64,000 nucleotides of DNA. Source: Melitaea cinxia. Taxonomy: Eukaryota; Arthropoda; Insecta; Lepidoptera; Nymphalidae. Position 1 is the stretch's first letter. The number at the start of each line of letters is the position of its first letter. Where the stretch lies: contig NC_059395.1 of NCBI RefSeq assembly GCF_905220565.1, positions 9,899,289 through 9,963,288 on the forward strand, given 5' to 3'. A program made the translations under genes and the position numbers. Of this stretch, positions 11,201 through 20,478 are shown piece after piece. The notes below the pieces were generated by a model that worked only from the letters and a program-made list of their open reading frames with translations, had not been told where the DNA came from and ran no database searches.

Positions 11201-11397
11201 CTGAGGGCCTTATTTTTAAGTTCGAACTCATGGGGGTTTTTGCCCATAGTCACCACGCTGGGCAGGCGGGTTGGTGACCGCAGGGCTGACTTTGTCGCAC
11301 CGAAGACGCTGCTGCCCGTCCTCGGTCTGTGCATTTGAGAAGCCAGTAGTTGGATGGTTATCCCGCCATCGGTCGGCTTTTCAAGTTCCAAGATGGT
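8268..11397 (-). mobile_element. RTE-clade LINE copy B, nearly complete
   Basis: The element is inserted in the 3' end of helicase-LINE copy 1, within a short A/T/G-rich duplication (AGATATATA at both edges). It has a 166-base 5' UTR, one intact 984-codon ORF, and only a few bases of 3' UTR ending near CTGAAGTGATGAG. The 5' edge falls short of the head seen in the SINE-like relatives, so it may be slightly 5'-truncated. The intact frame suggests a recent insertion. Confidence 0.85.
8277..11231 (-). CDS. RTE-clade endonuclease/reverse transcriptase
   Basis: The single ORF of an RTE non-LTR retrotransposon, which nicks target DNA and copies its RNA at the nick. Residues about 40-285 form an AP-like endonuclease: Asn49 in TYNGRTL, Glu78 in GLSEVRR, Tyr149 in QVYAPTSA, Asp184/Asn186 in GDFNAKVG and His278 in GSDHRLV. 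Residues about 480-800 form the reverse transcriptase: YRPISLL at 563, VDYEKAFD at 631-638, GVRQGDVISP at 688-697 and the FADD catalytic box at 730-733. A basic C-terminal region follows, ending in a short stretch that the SINE-like relatives also carry. The length of 984 residues is typical for the clade. The start Met fits the homologous start of copy A. All catalytic residues are present, so the protein could be active. Confidence 0.93.
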   Translation of the reverse strand: MSSNLKIRPSVPGSPTIPGYGSGRGGVEGAKNHRGTGGCHRKIFLATYNGRTLRLDHHLTELEVELSHIKWSILGLSEVRREGEDTMILDSGHLFYFREGDGLSQGGVGFLVHKTLTNNVVEVSSVSTRVAYLVLKLTDRYSLKVIQVYAPTSAHSDDEVEALYEDITRAIHGTTSTFYSVVMGDFNAKVGVQDRDGSSIGPHGLGHRNHRGQTLVNFLESEGLFLMNSFFEKKPQRRWTWQSTDTVTRDEIDFIIADKRHIFRDVSVVNRFNTGSDHRLVRGTLNICLRKERTRLMKSTLRPTLLQIICGSEQFQLELQNQFDSLETTSDVDEITDNVVKTVCTLGRRHFSPTKPMKQNKLSPEALDLMRRRRELPAASPEQRALSKRIRKLVRRDLRCSNTREIAILIEQNRRSKVFQRPLGRSLLAKLKTADGRTVCSRPQIRGEVEKFYGQLYSLSARKPATWDTEDPRAPLLRHYSECIPVFEEDEIGAALGQLKNGRAPGDDGVTTELLKAAGRPVLKPLARLFNAVIHRGTTPEAWSRSVVVLFFKRGDKSLLKNYRPISLLSHVYKLFSRVVTNRLARRFDEFQPPEQAGFRNGYSTVDHIHTVRQIIQKTEEYNQPLCMAFVDYEKAFDSVETWAVLDSLQRCHIDWRYIDVLKSMYDAATMTVHVNDQKTRPISLRRGVRQGDVISPKLFTTALEDVFKTLNWGERGINVNGEFISHLRFADDIVIFAETLDELGQMLAGLNESSRRVGLCMNLDKMKVMFNNQVIPIPVSVDGTLLEVVQDYIYLGHTIQLGRNNFEKEADRRIRLGWAAFGRLRRVFTSKIPQCLKTKVFEQCVLPVLTYAAETWTLTKGLVHKFRVAQRAMERAMLGVSLKDRIRNETIRERTKVTDVAYRISKLTWQWAGHLCRRTDGRWSRRVLEWRPRLGKRSVGRPPARWTDDIRKIAGVGWMRIAEDRDVWRELGEAYVQQWTALG

Positions 11398-11756
11398 AGA
11401 TAGATATATAGTTAATTTCTTATTTCCTTTTGATTTATTAAATAATTAATATAGGTTAAGTAGAGATCATTTTTACGTACTGCTGTTTGAAAATAACGCG
11501 TGAAAGTTGCAGAACGGAGGATGAGTGTACTTCCCGCAGCGCCGGAGCTAAGGTGGAATCAGATACGGAAGCTGTAAGGTATTTTGATAGCTCTAAATAA
11601 AACAATTCTAACCTCAAAACTTTAACTACAATATCTTCATAATCATGGAGTTTCAAACGGTAGAAGTGGTAACAGAGGGTAACCCAACACCCTCCTTTCC
11701 CCCCTTCACCCCAAACCCCATAAACTGTTGTCCGATTGTCTATAGGATTACCGGAA
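11398..11756 (+). other. 3' flank of helicase-LINE copy 1, then unrecognised DNA
   Basis: The first 60 bases (TAGATAGATATATAG then a CCTTTTG-TTTAT word) resemble the sequence just after the stop codon of the intact helicase-LINE ORF at 47386, so copy 1 continues past the RTE insertion. The rest, up to the RTE reverse transcriptase block at 11757, is not recognised. I see no A tract or GCCCGTG stem-loop like those ending the other two copies. Confidence 0.5.
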
Positions 11757-13690
11757 CGTATCCCGGACTTCGAAGAAGATGAGATTAGTGCAGCGCTCGG
11801 GCAGTTTAAAAACAGAAGGGCCTCGGGATTGACGGAGTTACGACTGAGCTCTTTAAAACCGCAGGGCCACCTGCTCTAAATGCTTTGGCAAGACTCTTTA
11901 ACGCCGTTATGCACTGAGGTACCACGCCGAAGGCATGGTCCAGTAGTGTGGTGGTGCTGTTGTTTAAGAGAGGCGATAAGTCTCTGTTGAAGAATTACAG
12001 ACCGATCTCACTTCTGAGCCAGGTCTATAAGCTGTTTTCGAGGGTTGTAATGAATCGTCTCGCCAGAAGACTCGACGAATTCCAACTACTAGAGCACGCT
12101 GGGTATCGAAATGGCTACAGCGTCGTAGACCACATCCATTTTGTTCGGCAGATTATACAAAAGACAGAAGAATATAACCAGCCGCTGCGTATGGCATTTG
12201 TGGTCTACGAGAAAGGCTTCGACTCTGTCGAGACCAGCAGGGTTATTCTGTAAATAATAATTTCGATATCGAGCTTCACCTGAGTGACAGCGCTCACTTC
12301 GAAAGCGAACCCACTTCACCTTGGTTTGGAATTCTGTAAACATTCCGTACGCACAAGCGATGTGAAGTGAGTGTCGAATCGAAGAGCGGCAATTTAGAGC
12401 TGTGTTTATTTTATCGATATTCTTTTCTTATGACTTTATTTTAGAATATGTGCATGAAGTCAAGTGTCGAATCAAGTCTCGAATTGTGATGTGTGAAGCG
12501 GTAAATCCCCTTACAGAATACCGAATTCATACTATTAAATGTCAACGTTCTCACGCAACAGGGTTCGACTCGTCGCCGCACTCACATGTGTGGCGCTACG
12601 GGACTGTCGAGTTTTAATGAATACGAATTTGATATCTCACCGCGGATTCCGCTGTCGAGACACGAAAATGTTCTTACAGAATAGCACTACTGGGCTGTTC
12701 TAGACTCTGCAGATATGTCATATCGACTAGCGATATATCGAGATACTGAGATGTATGTACGACGTGGTGACGATGACCGTTTATATCCAGGACCTATTTT
12801 CCTCTGGCGTGGGTAAGACAGAGAGATGTAATATCACCGAAACTGTTAACCAATGCGCTGTAGGATATCTTTAAGACCTTGGATTGAGGGGAACGAGGCA
12901 TTGACGTCAACGGCGTCATTTCTCACCTTCGTTTCGCTGACGATATCATCATCTTTGCGGAGACGTTGGATGAGCTAGGCCAAATGCTGATCGGCCTAAA
13001 CGAGTCCACCCGATGGGTCAGTCTCGGTATAAACTTGGACAAAAAGAAAACTATGTTTTACAACCAAGTCATACGAGACCGGCGTCGGTCGATGGTACCC
13101 TTCTCGAAGTTGTTCAAGATTATATTTCCCTAGGCTATACCATCCAACTAGGCCACAACAACTTCGAAGAGGAGGCCGATTGGACGATTCGGTTGGGCTG
13201 GGCGGCTTTTGGCAGCCTTCGTCAAGTCGAAGATTCCGCATGCTTGAAGACAAAAGTCTTCGAGTAATACGTCCTGCCTGTGTTAACATACGTAGCCGAG
13301 ACGTGGACACTGGCGAAGAGAGTGGTCCCCAAGTTTAAAGTTACTCAACATGCAATGAAATGGGCTATGCTTAGGGTTTCTCTCAAAGATAGGATTAAAA
13401 ATAAGATCATCCACGAGAGAACGAAAGTAACCGACATAGCCCACAGTATTAGCAAGTTGAAATGGCAGCGGGCTGGTCATCTGTGTCGCAGAATCGATGG
13501 CTGTTGGAGCAGATGGGTCCTGGAGCGGAGACTGCTATTGGCAAACGCAGTGTGGGACAAACTCCAGCCCGTTAGACTGACGATCTACGTAAGATTTCCG
13601 GTATGGGCCGGATGAGGATTGCGGAAAACCGGTATGTCTGGCATGAACTTGGGGAGGCCCATGTCCAGTAGTGGACTACAATAGCCTAAA
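11757..13690 (+). pseudogene. RTE copy A, reverse transcriptase and C-terminal part
   Basis: Starting at the equivalent of residue 485 of the intact RTE protein, this block encodes the palm and thumb of the reverse transcriptase, with KNYRPISLLS, a degraded box A (VVYEKGFDSVET, catalytic Asp changed to Val), a degraded GVRQGD region, and a FADD-like box near 12935 in broken frames. The C-terminal basic region follows at 13013-13615. Frameshifts and stops are frequent, and a MITE splits box A from the rest. It cannot encode a working enzyme. Confidence 0.88.
12236..12690. mobile_element. MITE inside RTE copy A
   Basis: The RTE coding sequence breaks after GTCGAGACC and resumes with TGGGCTGTTCTAGAC, as in the intact copy. 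The 455-base insert has imperfect terminal inverted repeats built on TATTCTGTAA (GGTTATTCTGTAA at the left, TTACAGAATAGCAC at the right). It has no coding capacity. I cannot define a clear target-site duplication, so the superfamily is open. Confidence 0.65.
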
Positions 13691-13754
13691 CTGATGATAA
13701 TGATGATGATGACTAATCACTTATACACTACTTATCGAGTAGCAACGCCAGCTG

Positions 13755-13860
13755 CAAGCTTTAGCCTGTAATATCCCATTACTGGGTATAGGCCTCTTTG
13801 CCCACATAGGAAAATGATCAGACCCAAATCCTTCACGCTGCTGAAATGCGAGTTGACCGC
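13755..13860 (+). repeat. Fragment of a lepidopteran SINE
   Basis: The words CAGCTGCAAGC, CCCATTACTGGGTATAGGCCTC and CACGCTGCTGAAATGCG-GTTG recall the common lepidopteran short repeat built on 'cccactgctgggcataggcctc'. Only the central part is left. Confidence 0.45.
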
Positions 13861-14106
13861 ACAATAATTAAATAATAACTCTTTCTTCACCTACAAATTA
13901 TCATATTTATACGACATAATCCCGCCAATAGATTGCAAAGATGGCGACTGGCCAATCAGAAAATTATTAATATCTATTCGGAAGACGGTGTCTCCATCTT
14001 TATGCTCTTTTTCTATTTCAACAAATAATAATCATAATAATCACAATAAGAACGATACAATCTAATGAAATTACAAACATTACTCGTATAATTTTATAAA
14101 ATTACG

Positions 14107-14246
14107 GACTACCTTTAGGGGGATGAAAAATAGATGTTGTTCGATTCTCAGACCTACCTAATATGCACACAAAATTTCATGAGAATCGGTCAAGCCGTTT
14201 CGGAGGAGTTTAACTACAAACACCGCGACACGAGAATTTTATATAT
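14107..14246 (-). repeat. Fragment of the 3430-3745 Helitron-like family
   Basis: It is nearly identical to 3607-3745 (AGGGGGATGAAAAATAGATG through CGAGAATTTTATATATTAGA), in the same orientation, and keeps the element's 5' end but not its CTAG end. Confidence 0.7.
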
Positions 14247-14524
14247 TAGATTAGAAGCATAAATATCGATGGTAAAAGTATTTATTTGGTAACTATCCTA
14301 CAAAACAGATAATAAAGATAGTGACTGACTATTCGTAAATGAATAGGTATTAACCATTCGGAAGATGACGTCACCATCTTTGTACTGTTCCGGTACTAAG
14401 CGATTAAACAATAAGAGTAATATCGAGACAAAATTCAATATTTTAATAATTGTCTGAATTACAAATTTAAATGCTAACATGTGTGACTAAATTTATGACG
14501 GTCGATAGTTGTTTGTAAATAGTT

Positions 14525-14700
14525 ACTGCAGAGTTTCTTGCCGATTCTTCTATACCGAGTTTACATTTAGAATCGGTGGTAACATTATATATAGTAACCA
14601 AAATAATTCAACAAACACTAAAACAGTTATAATTTGTAAAATGACGATACAAAAGTGCTTCCGAAACCTTCTTAGATAAAGTAATATTTGATTTTTCCTA
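14525..14700 (+). repeat. Interspersed repeat, LINE 3'-end type (sense orientation)
   Basis: It is the inverse of the repeats at 2525-2765 and 22545-22800: GTTACTGCAGAGTTTCTTGCC, then GAATCGGTGGTA, AAATGACGAT-CAAAAGTGCTT, and a GATAAAGTAATATTTGATTTTT end that looks like a retroposon 3' terminus. Confidence 0.6.
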
Positions 14701-14813
14701 TGTTAATAAATGATACGTTTTAATAATAAGTAGTCATTGGACTTACAATAAACAAAACTTAATTAAGATAAAAGAAAATCTAAATACAACTAATAGATTG
14801 TGTTTTTCTACAG

Positions 14814-15442
14814 GTGAGAAACCATTCAAGTGTGAGTACGCGGGCTGCGATCGTCGGTTTGCAAATTCTTCAGATAGAAAGAAACACTCACATGTGCACA
14901 CGTCTGACAAACCCTACAACTGCCGCGTGCACGGCTGTGACAAGTCATACACACATCCTTCATCACTACGAAAGCATATGAAAGTGCACGGAGCTGCAGG
15001 TGAAGCTTCTGAACGCTACGACAGTGACGGAGACGATTCTTCATCTGCGGGTAGTGTAAGCGTAACTGCTGGAGCTGCCAGTCCACCAGTTCCTATACCT
15101 TCACAACCCACAATGTCTCTAGCACCATCTCACCACCCGCAACATCATCCTACTATAACAGATAAGTTAGAAAGCCTTAATGACAAGTACATCACGCCTC
15201 ATGACCAAAAATCTTATGAAAGACTACCCGCGCCTCCTCATCACAACCAAACTTCACACCTCACAAATATAGGTGGTAATGGTATGATGGAGAATAAAAT
15301 TGGCTTCGGGGGTCACTGGAGTCAGTTTCAGCAGCCTACCCCCGGAGTTCCTCACGCCGTGTCAGACTGGTGGTGTCCTACCCAAGAGTCCTATCATCAC
15401 CATCATTTGATGCATCATTCTGGTGCCGCTGCTGCTTATTGA
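14814..15442 (+). CDS. opa: Zic-family transcription factor odd-paired, last coding exon
   Basis: The exon follows a splice acceptor (TTTTTCTACAG, AG at 14812-14813) and starts in phase 1: one base of the first Gly codon comes from the previous exon. It opens with the GEKPFKC linker, then two C2H2 fingers with C-X4-C-X12-H-X3-H spacing, CEYAGCDRRF... and CRVHGCDKSY..., the diagnostic fourth and fifth fingers of Zic proteins. The KPYNCRVHGCDKSYTHPSSL block is conserved across the family. The C-terminal 150 residues are low-complexity, rich in Ser, Pro and His, and end near SDWWCPTQESYHHHH and a short Ala run before TGA at 15440. Earlier exons with the first three fingers are outside this window or lie 5' of it. 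Zic proteins are nuclear DNA-binding factors; in insects odd-paired times the segmentation programme. I infer this role from homology. Confidence 0.93.
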
Positions 15443-15658
15443 CCACCACATCGCGCTTAGGGGACTGTTCATTTGACGTCCAGGAAACATAATTAGCTGA
15501 AATTCATTATGATTCTTTTAATCAAAATCCGTCTAAATCTTTTATAATTTTGTTTAATGGTCTTCTTTGACGTTATACCGAACGTGAAATGAAAAGTTCA
15601 CTAAAGCGCTACAGAACTACAAATTGATACTAATAAGAATACATTACGCTTATTAACG

Positions 15659-15674
15659 AATAAATGATAATAAA
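15659..15674 (+). promoter_or_regulatory. Possible proximal poly(A) signals of opa
   Basis: Two AATAAA hexamers begin at 15659 and 15669, about 220 bases after the opa stop and upstream of the 884-bp foldback. Use of this site would keep the foldback out of the mRNA. Many AATAAA words occur by chance in DNA this AT-rich. Confidence 0.3.
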
Positions 15675-15733
15675 ATAGTCTGATCTAATTAAATCAATGG
15701 CAGATTGACAGCCGTCCGACATCTTATATATAT

Positions 15734-16617
15734 ACAGGTTGTCCGGTAATTAATGGATAACCCTGCAGGTGCTTGTGGAGGGGCACAGGGCCAACCCAGA
15801 AAAAAATAAATATTAATCTATCTGCAACGGTCTAGGATTTGTTTAAAAATTAAGTACGAAATTCGATACCTTTGTTCAAACTTTTGAGCACTACGGCTGC
15901 AAATTCAATAATAACGAATTGATTTTCTCTGGAAATAGCCGTGGATAGTCGGCCTTGCTAACGCGCATTACAAAATATTTCTAGCCACAACTGTTTTTTT
16001 TTTTTTTAAATACTTAAAAAAGAAAAATAGTGTATTCGAATTTTTTATGATAAAGTTTGAGCACTTGTGGTATAAAAAAATGTAGGGGGACCTAGGTGGC
16101 CCATAGTTTAAAAAACATAAAAAACAACAATAACACAAAATAATAAAATAATTTGGTAAAATACAATAGACAATAAAAAAAATTAGTAAAATAACATTTA
16201 AGAGACGTCACAAAGTAGGCATGTTTTTTAAACTATGAGCCACCTAGGTCCCCCTACGTTTTTTTATACCACAGGTGCTCAAACTTTATCATAATAAATT
16301 CGAATACACTATTTTTCATTTTTAAGTATTTAAAAAAAAGAAAGTTGTGGCTAGAAATATTTTGTAATGCGCGTTAGCAAGGCGGACTATCCACGGCTAT
16401 TTCCAGAGAAAATCAATTCGTTAATATTGAATTTGCAGCCATAGTACTCAAAAGTTTGAACAAAGGTATCGAATTTCGTACTTAATTTTTTTTTAAATAA
16501 ACCCTAGACCGTTGCAGATAGTTTAATTTTTTATTTTTTTTCTGGGTTGGCCCTGTACCCCTCCACAAGCACCTGCGGGGTTATCCATTAATTATCGGAT
16601 ATCCTGTATATAAGAGA
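15734..16617. mobile_element. Foldback element with arms of almost 400 bp
   Basis: The two ends are inverted copies of each other: 15734-16118 reads outward-in as 16617-16220, with only scattered mismatches and small indels. The termini are ACAGG(T/A)T(G/A)TCCG and the insertion is in a TATATA run. A loop of about 100 bp separates the arms. There is no coding sequence. It is a long-arm MITE or foldback transposon sitting about 290 bases downstream of the opa stop codon. Confidence 0.85.
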
Positions 16618-16639
16618 TTTCACCTATATATTGACTCAT

Positions 16640-18601
16640 CACGATCTCTGGAACCATCAGGTTTAGAGACTTGAAATTTGATAGGAATATTCCTTTCGCC
16701 CACAAGAAGGGGTTGTGGGGGCGTTAACTATGGATAATTCCCGCTTTTAAACTATATCTTTTATCGACTCCAAACTTGGTAAGAATGTCCTATATGTGAT
16801 GTAGAAATGATTGATGAACGAAATTTATGATAATTCATCCCAAATAAGGAGTTAATGTATGTAACTGTAATGTATGAAATGTATGTAACTCCGAAACTAC
16901 GGAACCAATTTTTAACAAATTTTGTAAGCATCTGTAATTTAGTTTAATTTGGGAGTTAGGTTAGTTTTTTATCCCGATTGGACCCGGTAGGTGGCGCTAC
17001 TATCGGTATGTAGCTCCGAAACTTCTGAACCAATTTTCATCAAGTTTTAGAATGATCTTTAATTCGGTCGACTTGGTGTGTGTGGATCTTCCTGACAGGC
17101 CCGAGGGTCTGTCTGGGTACGGGCCTCGAGGTTGTCCTCTTTACCCGGGCTTTCTTCTCTGGGGCTTTGCCTCCGGGATCGTATCCTTTCGGCCCTATTG
17201 GGCCAGGGTCACAGTGCCCTTAGGGTCATCCCTAAAATAGAAATATTTAGTTAGGTTGAATTTGAAATGAACAAAAGAGAATTTTAATGTATGTAACTGT
17301 AATGTATGAAATGTATGTAACTCCGAAACTACGGAACCAATTTTTAACAAATTTTGTAAGCATCTGTAATTTAGTTTAATTTGGGAGTTAGGTTAGTTTT
17401 TTATCCCGATTGGCCACCGGGCCTGTCTGGGTACGAGCCTCGAGGTTGCCCTCTTTACCCGGGCTTTCTTCTCTGGGGCTTTGCCTCCGGGATCGTATCC
17501 TTTCGGCCCTATTGGGCCAGGGTCACAGTGCCCTTAGGGTCATCCCTAAAATAGAAATATTTAGTTAGGTTGAATTTGAAATGAACAAAAGAGAATTTTA
17601 AGCTACAGAAAGATTTTTTGGAAGGTATGGTAGTTTTTATTTCAATTGTACCCGGTAGGTGGCGCTGCTATCGGTATTTTATTCCGAAACTACTGAACCA
17701 ATTTTTATCAAATTTTGTAAGCATTTGTAAGTTGGCCCAACTTGGGACATAGAGTAGTTTTTATCTCAATTGGACCCGATAGCTACCACTGCTATCGGTA
17801 TGTAACTCCGAAACTACTGAACCAATTTTTATCAAATTTTGCAAGCATCTATAATTTGGTTCAGCTTGGGAAATAGGGTAATTTTAATTTCAATCAAACC
17901 CCATAGGTGGCGCCGTTATCGGTACTAACTTCAAAACTACTGAACCAATTTTTATCAAGTTTTTAAGCATCTGTAATTTGGACCAACTTGGGAAATAGGA
18001 TAGTTTTTATTTCGATTGGACCCGGTAGGTGGTGTTGCTATCGGTATGTAACTCTGAAACTTCTGAACCAAATTTTCATCAAGTTTTAGAAGGATCTATA
18101 ATTCGGTCGACTTAGAAGGTATGGTTGTTTTATTTCAATTGTACCCGGTAGGTGGCGCTGCTATCGGTATGTAACTCCGAAACTACTGAACCAATTTTTA
18201 TCAAATTTTGTAAGCATCTGTAAGTTAGGCCAACTTGGGACATAGGGTAGTTTTTATCTCAATTGGACCCGATAGATGGCGCTGCTATCGGTATGTAACT
18301 CCGAAACTACTGAACCAATTTTTATCTAGTTTTGTAAGCATCTGTAATTTGGTCTAACTTAGAAAATATGGTAGTTTTTATCTCAATTGGACCCGGTGGG
18401 TGGCACTGCTATCGGTATGTAACTTCGAAACTACTGAACCAATTTTTATCAAATTTTTAAGCATGTGTAATTTGGTCCAAGTTGGGACATAGGGTAGTTT
18501 TTGTCTCAATTGGACCTGGTAGGTGGCGCTGCTATCGGTATGTAAGCTATCAAACTTGGTTGCTGTTTTTCGGGCAGGACAACACTCGCCGGGTCCGCTA
18601 G
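16640..18601 (+). mobile_element. Helitron-like element carrying a minisatellite
   Basis: The right end is a hairpin (GGAC...GTCC arms) followed by GCTAG with a T beyond it, the Helitron 3' signature. The interior is mostly a tandem array (listed separately). The left end is not clear and is placed near 16640 because the sequence TTGACTCATCACGATCTCTGG looks like the start of the same repeat family. No protein is encoded. Confidence 0.55.
16855..18545 (+). repeat. Minisatellite with units of about 125 bp
   Basis: Units contain CTATCGGTATGTAACTCCG, AAACTACTGAACCAATTTTT, TTGTAAGCATCTGTAATTTGG and GACCCGGTAGGTGGCGCTG. Unit starts fall near 17001, 17672, 17791, 17918, 18041, 18164, 18287, 18411 and 18535. 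In addition about 430 bp beginning at 16855 is duplicated at about 17287, the second copy lacking roughly 110 bp. A GC-rich block with GGGTACGGGCCTCGAGGTTG is inside each large duplicate. Confidence 0.85.
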
Positions 18602-20221
18602 TTTCATATAAATTGAATCCTACAGTTTATCATCAAAGTGTCATATGAGAGGGTATAGTACACTGCAGATGTAGACAGAGGGTAAAGTACACTATAGATG
18701 TATCACAATTATTCAAACAATGACATAACATAACTTGTTGAAAATGTAAAGCAACAGAATTGTAGTGTTGTAAACATGGCATGGCATGTATAGATGGCTA
18801 CGATCCTAGTAACCTTATTTTATTTGAAAATATTCGTGTATCATTGTTTGTAAGACCTTTGTAATGTCTAGAAATCGTTATCGCTCATTTAAAATATTTG
18901 TCAAATGCATTGTTGATAGTAATTTATAATAAGCCTTTTCTCTTATATAAGCTTTATGGTTTAACATATTCGATTGTAAATTAAAAAGCTAATCAAATGT
19001 TGTTATTTTTACGAAGCTTACATTAGTGAAAAGCCTTCCGACGAGTTTCCAGTACTTACCCTTGTCAACAGAGATGTTAATTAAGTAATTAATAAATTAC
19101 CAGAACTGAAGGATTTTTCATACAAGGAATGTGGTCCTTGCTGAAAGAAAGATTTCAGAAAATCTTACCTACAGCAAAATAATTATATATATATGGCCAA
19201 AGTTACGATGCCCAATAAGTTATGTAACTGATGTAAATTTATAGCTTTAAAGTACGCGTTTAGGTTATGTATAAATATTTTAAGATTTGAAAGTGATAAT
19301 AGACCTATTGTAAATTTACGATCAGTGATGTTGCTATTAAATCATACTGTGTATTATAGAAATGTATAAATATATACACAATGTATATATTCAAATTTAC
19401 AATACTATTTTTTCACGCAAACACACTTTAACTACTTATCTATAGATAAACAAATGGAACATGTAACTATAATTATAATACATCCTAATTGTGTCCAAGA
19501 AAAGGAAGTATTTTATGTTATTTTGAGGTAGATGTGTTAATTGTCTTTTCTATGGCCATGTACATAGCGGAGATAAATAAAAGCATATTTCAATTAAAGT
19601 GTATTTTTATTTTATCGTCTATATAGATTATACAACCTAATTGAACATTTAATAACAATAATTAAAGTTAAAACTCTTTCCCATATTACTTTTATTCAAA
19701 ACTTATTTTCTGTTAAAGCTGTACAACTTTAGAACTCACTTTTCCCCTTTCTATAAGGAAAGCTCAATCTCTATCCTGTTTTAAAAAATATCTAAAGATT
19801 TATTTTTTTGTCACTAAATAACTCTTAAATATTATCTCCGCAATATATTATGTAGTTTTTGTTTATGTAGTATTATCGCATATGTATGAAGTAAGACGTA
19901 CGTAATGTATGTGTGTATATATATTATATATGGGTGTGTATGAATATTGTATATATATGTAGTATATTTACTCATTTTTATATCATATAGTTTTAAATTC
20001 TATGCCAATTCTTTATCGACTCTTTGTACACTTATCTACCGCTTCTCTTTTTCTACGCCCTGTCCTATACCCTAAGATTGTCTGGAAGAAATCGCTTTTA
20101 GCGATAAGACCGCCTTTGTACATCTTTCTTTGAATGTATAATTTTTTTGTAACTTTTTTTTGGTGTACACTAAAGAGTATTTATTATTATTATTTACTAT
20201 TACTAATAATTATGTTCGTTA
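18602..20221. other. AT-rich DNA, possible distal opa 3' UTR
   Basis: No coding sequence. If opa uses the AATAAA at 19576, the first 980 bases belong to its 3' UTR. The rest holds TATA-rich microsatellite-like runs near 19910-19970 and nothing else recognised. Confidence 0.4.
19576..19581 (+). promoter_or_regulatory. Possible distal poly(A) signal of opa
   Basis: AATAAA followed about 20-30 bases later by a GTGTATTTTTATTTT stretch, which resembles a G/U-rich downstream element. The position, 4.1 kb after the stop, is long for a 3' UTR, but two transposons account for almost 3 kb of it. Confidence 0.3.
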
Positions 20222-20478
20222 GCAAACGAAAAAAAACCGACTTCAAATACATCGAAAACTAATACACTGTAAGTAGACGAAAAAAAATTACAAACGCACT
20301 AGTGTCACTACGATTTTGGAGAGTTCCCCTCGATTGCTCTGGGATTCCTTTGGGATATCTCCTTTCCAACAAAAAAAGAATTATCAAAATCGGTTCATAA
20401 AATATAAGTTATCCCCGAATATACACAAAAAAGTACGGTCGAATTGAGTAACCTCTTTTTTGAAGTCGATTAAAAATA
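20222..20478 (-). repeat. Dispersed repeat with GACTTCAA/TTGAAGTC ends
   Basis: It runs from CGAAAAAAAACCGACTTC to TTTTTTGAAGTCGATT and contains the block GATATCTCCTTTCCAACAAA...AAAATCGGTTCATAA. The same family occurs at 31620-32025, 44872-50931 (interrupted) and 60462-60900. This copy has lost the middle third. The family has short inverted ends ACCGACTTCA/TGAAGTCGGT and no coding capacity. Confidence 0.7.

Larger units (their letters stand above)
3802..13711 (+). mobile_element. RTE-clade LINE copy A, exploded by nested insertions
   Basis: Three separated blocks (3802-4307, 6602-6678, 11757-13711) are collinear pieces of one RTE element on the plus strand, matched by the intact copy B at 8277-11231. 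The outer ends carry a 10-bp target-site duplication, ACTAATCACT, at 3792-3801 and 13712-13721, and the 3' end is a run of ATG/TGA triplets (about 13690-13711) as RTE elements usually have. Between the blocks lie a Helitron-like element, a helicase-LINE piece with its own insertions, and inside the last block a MITE. The region encoding roughly residues 190-485 of the RTE protein is missing, so a deletion accompanied the second interruption. Confidence 0.85.
13722..14813 (+). other. Presumed opa intron 3' part with repeat scraps
   Basis: No coding sequence is seen between the end of RTE copy A and the splice acceptor at 14812-14813. The stretch holds three repeat pieces listed separately, and a short pair of related words, ATTCGGAAGACGG-GTC-CCATCTTT near 13977 and ATTCGGAAGATGACGTCACC near 14360. 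A pyrimidine-rich tract (TTGTGTTTTTCTACAG) precedes the acceptor. Confidence 0.5.

Noticed and set aside
17052..17240. 62-codon open frame in a GC-rich block
   Set aside because: It lies inside a duplicated repeat unit and has no known motif.
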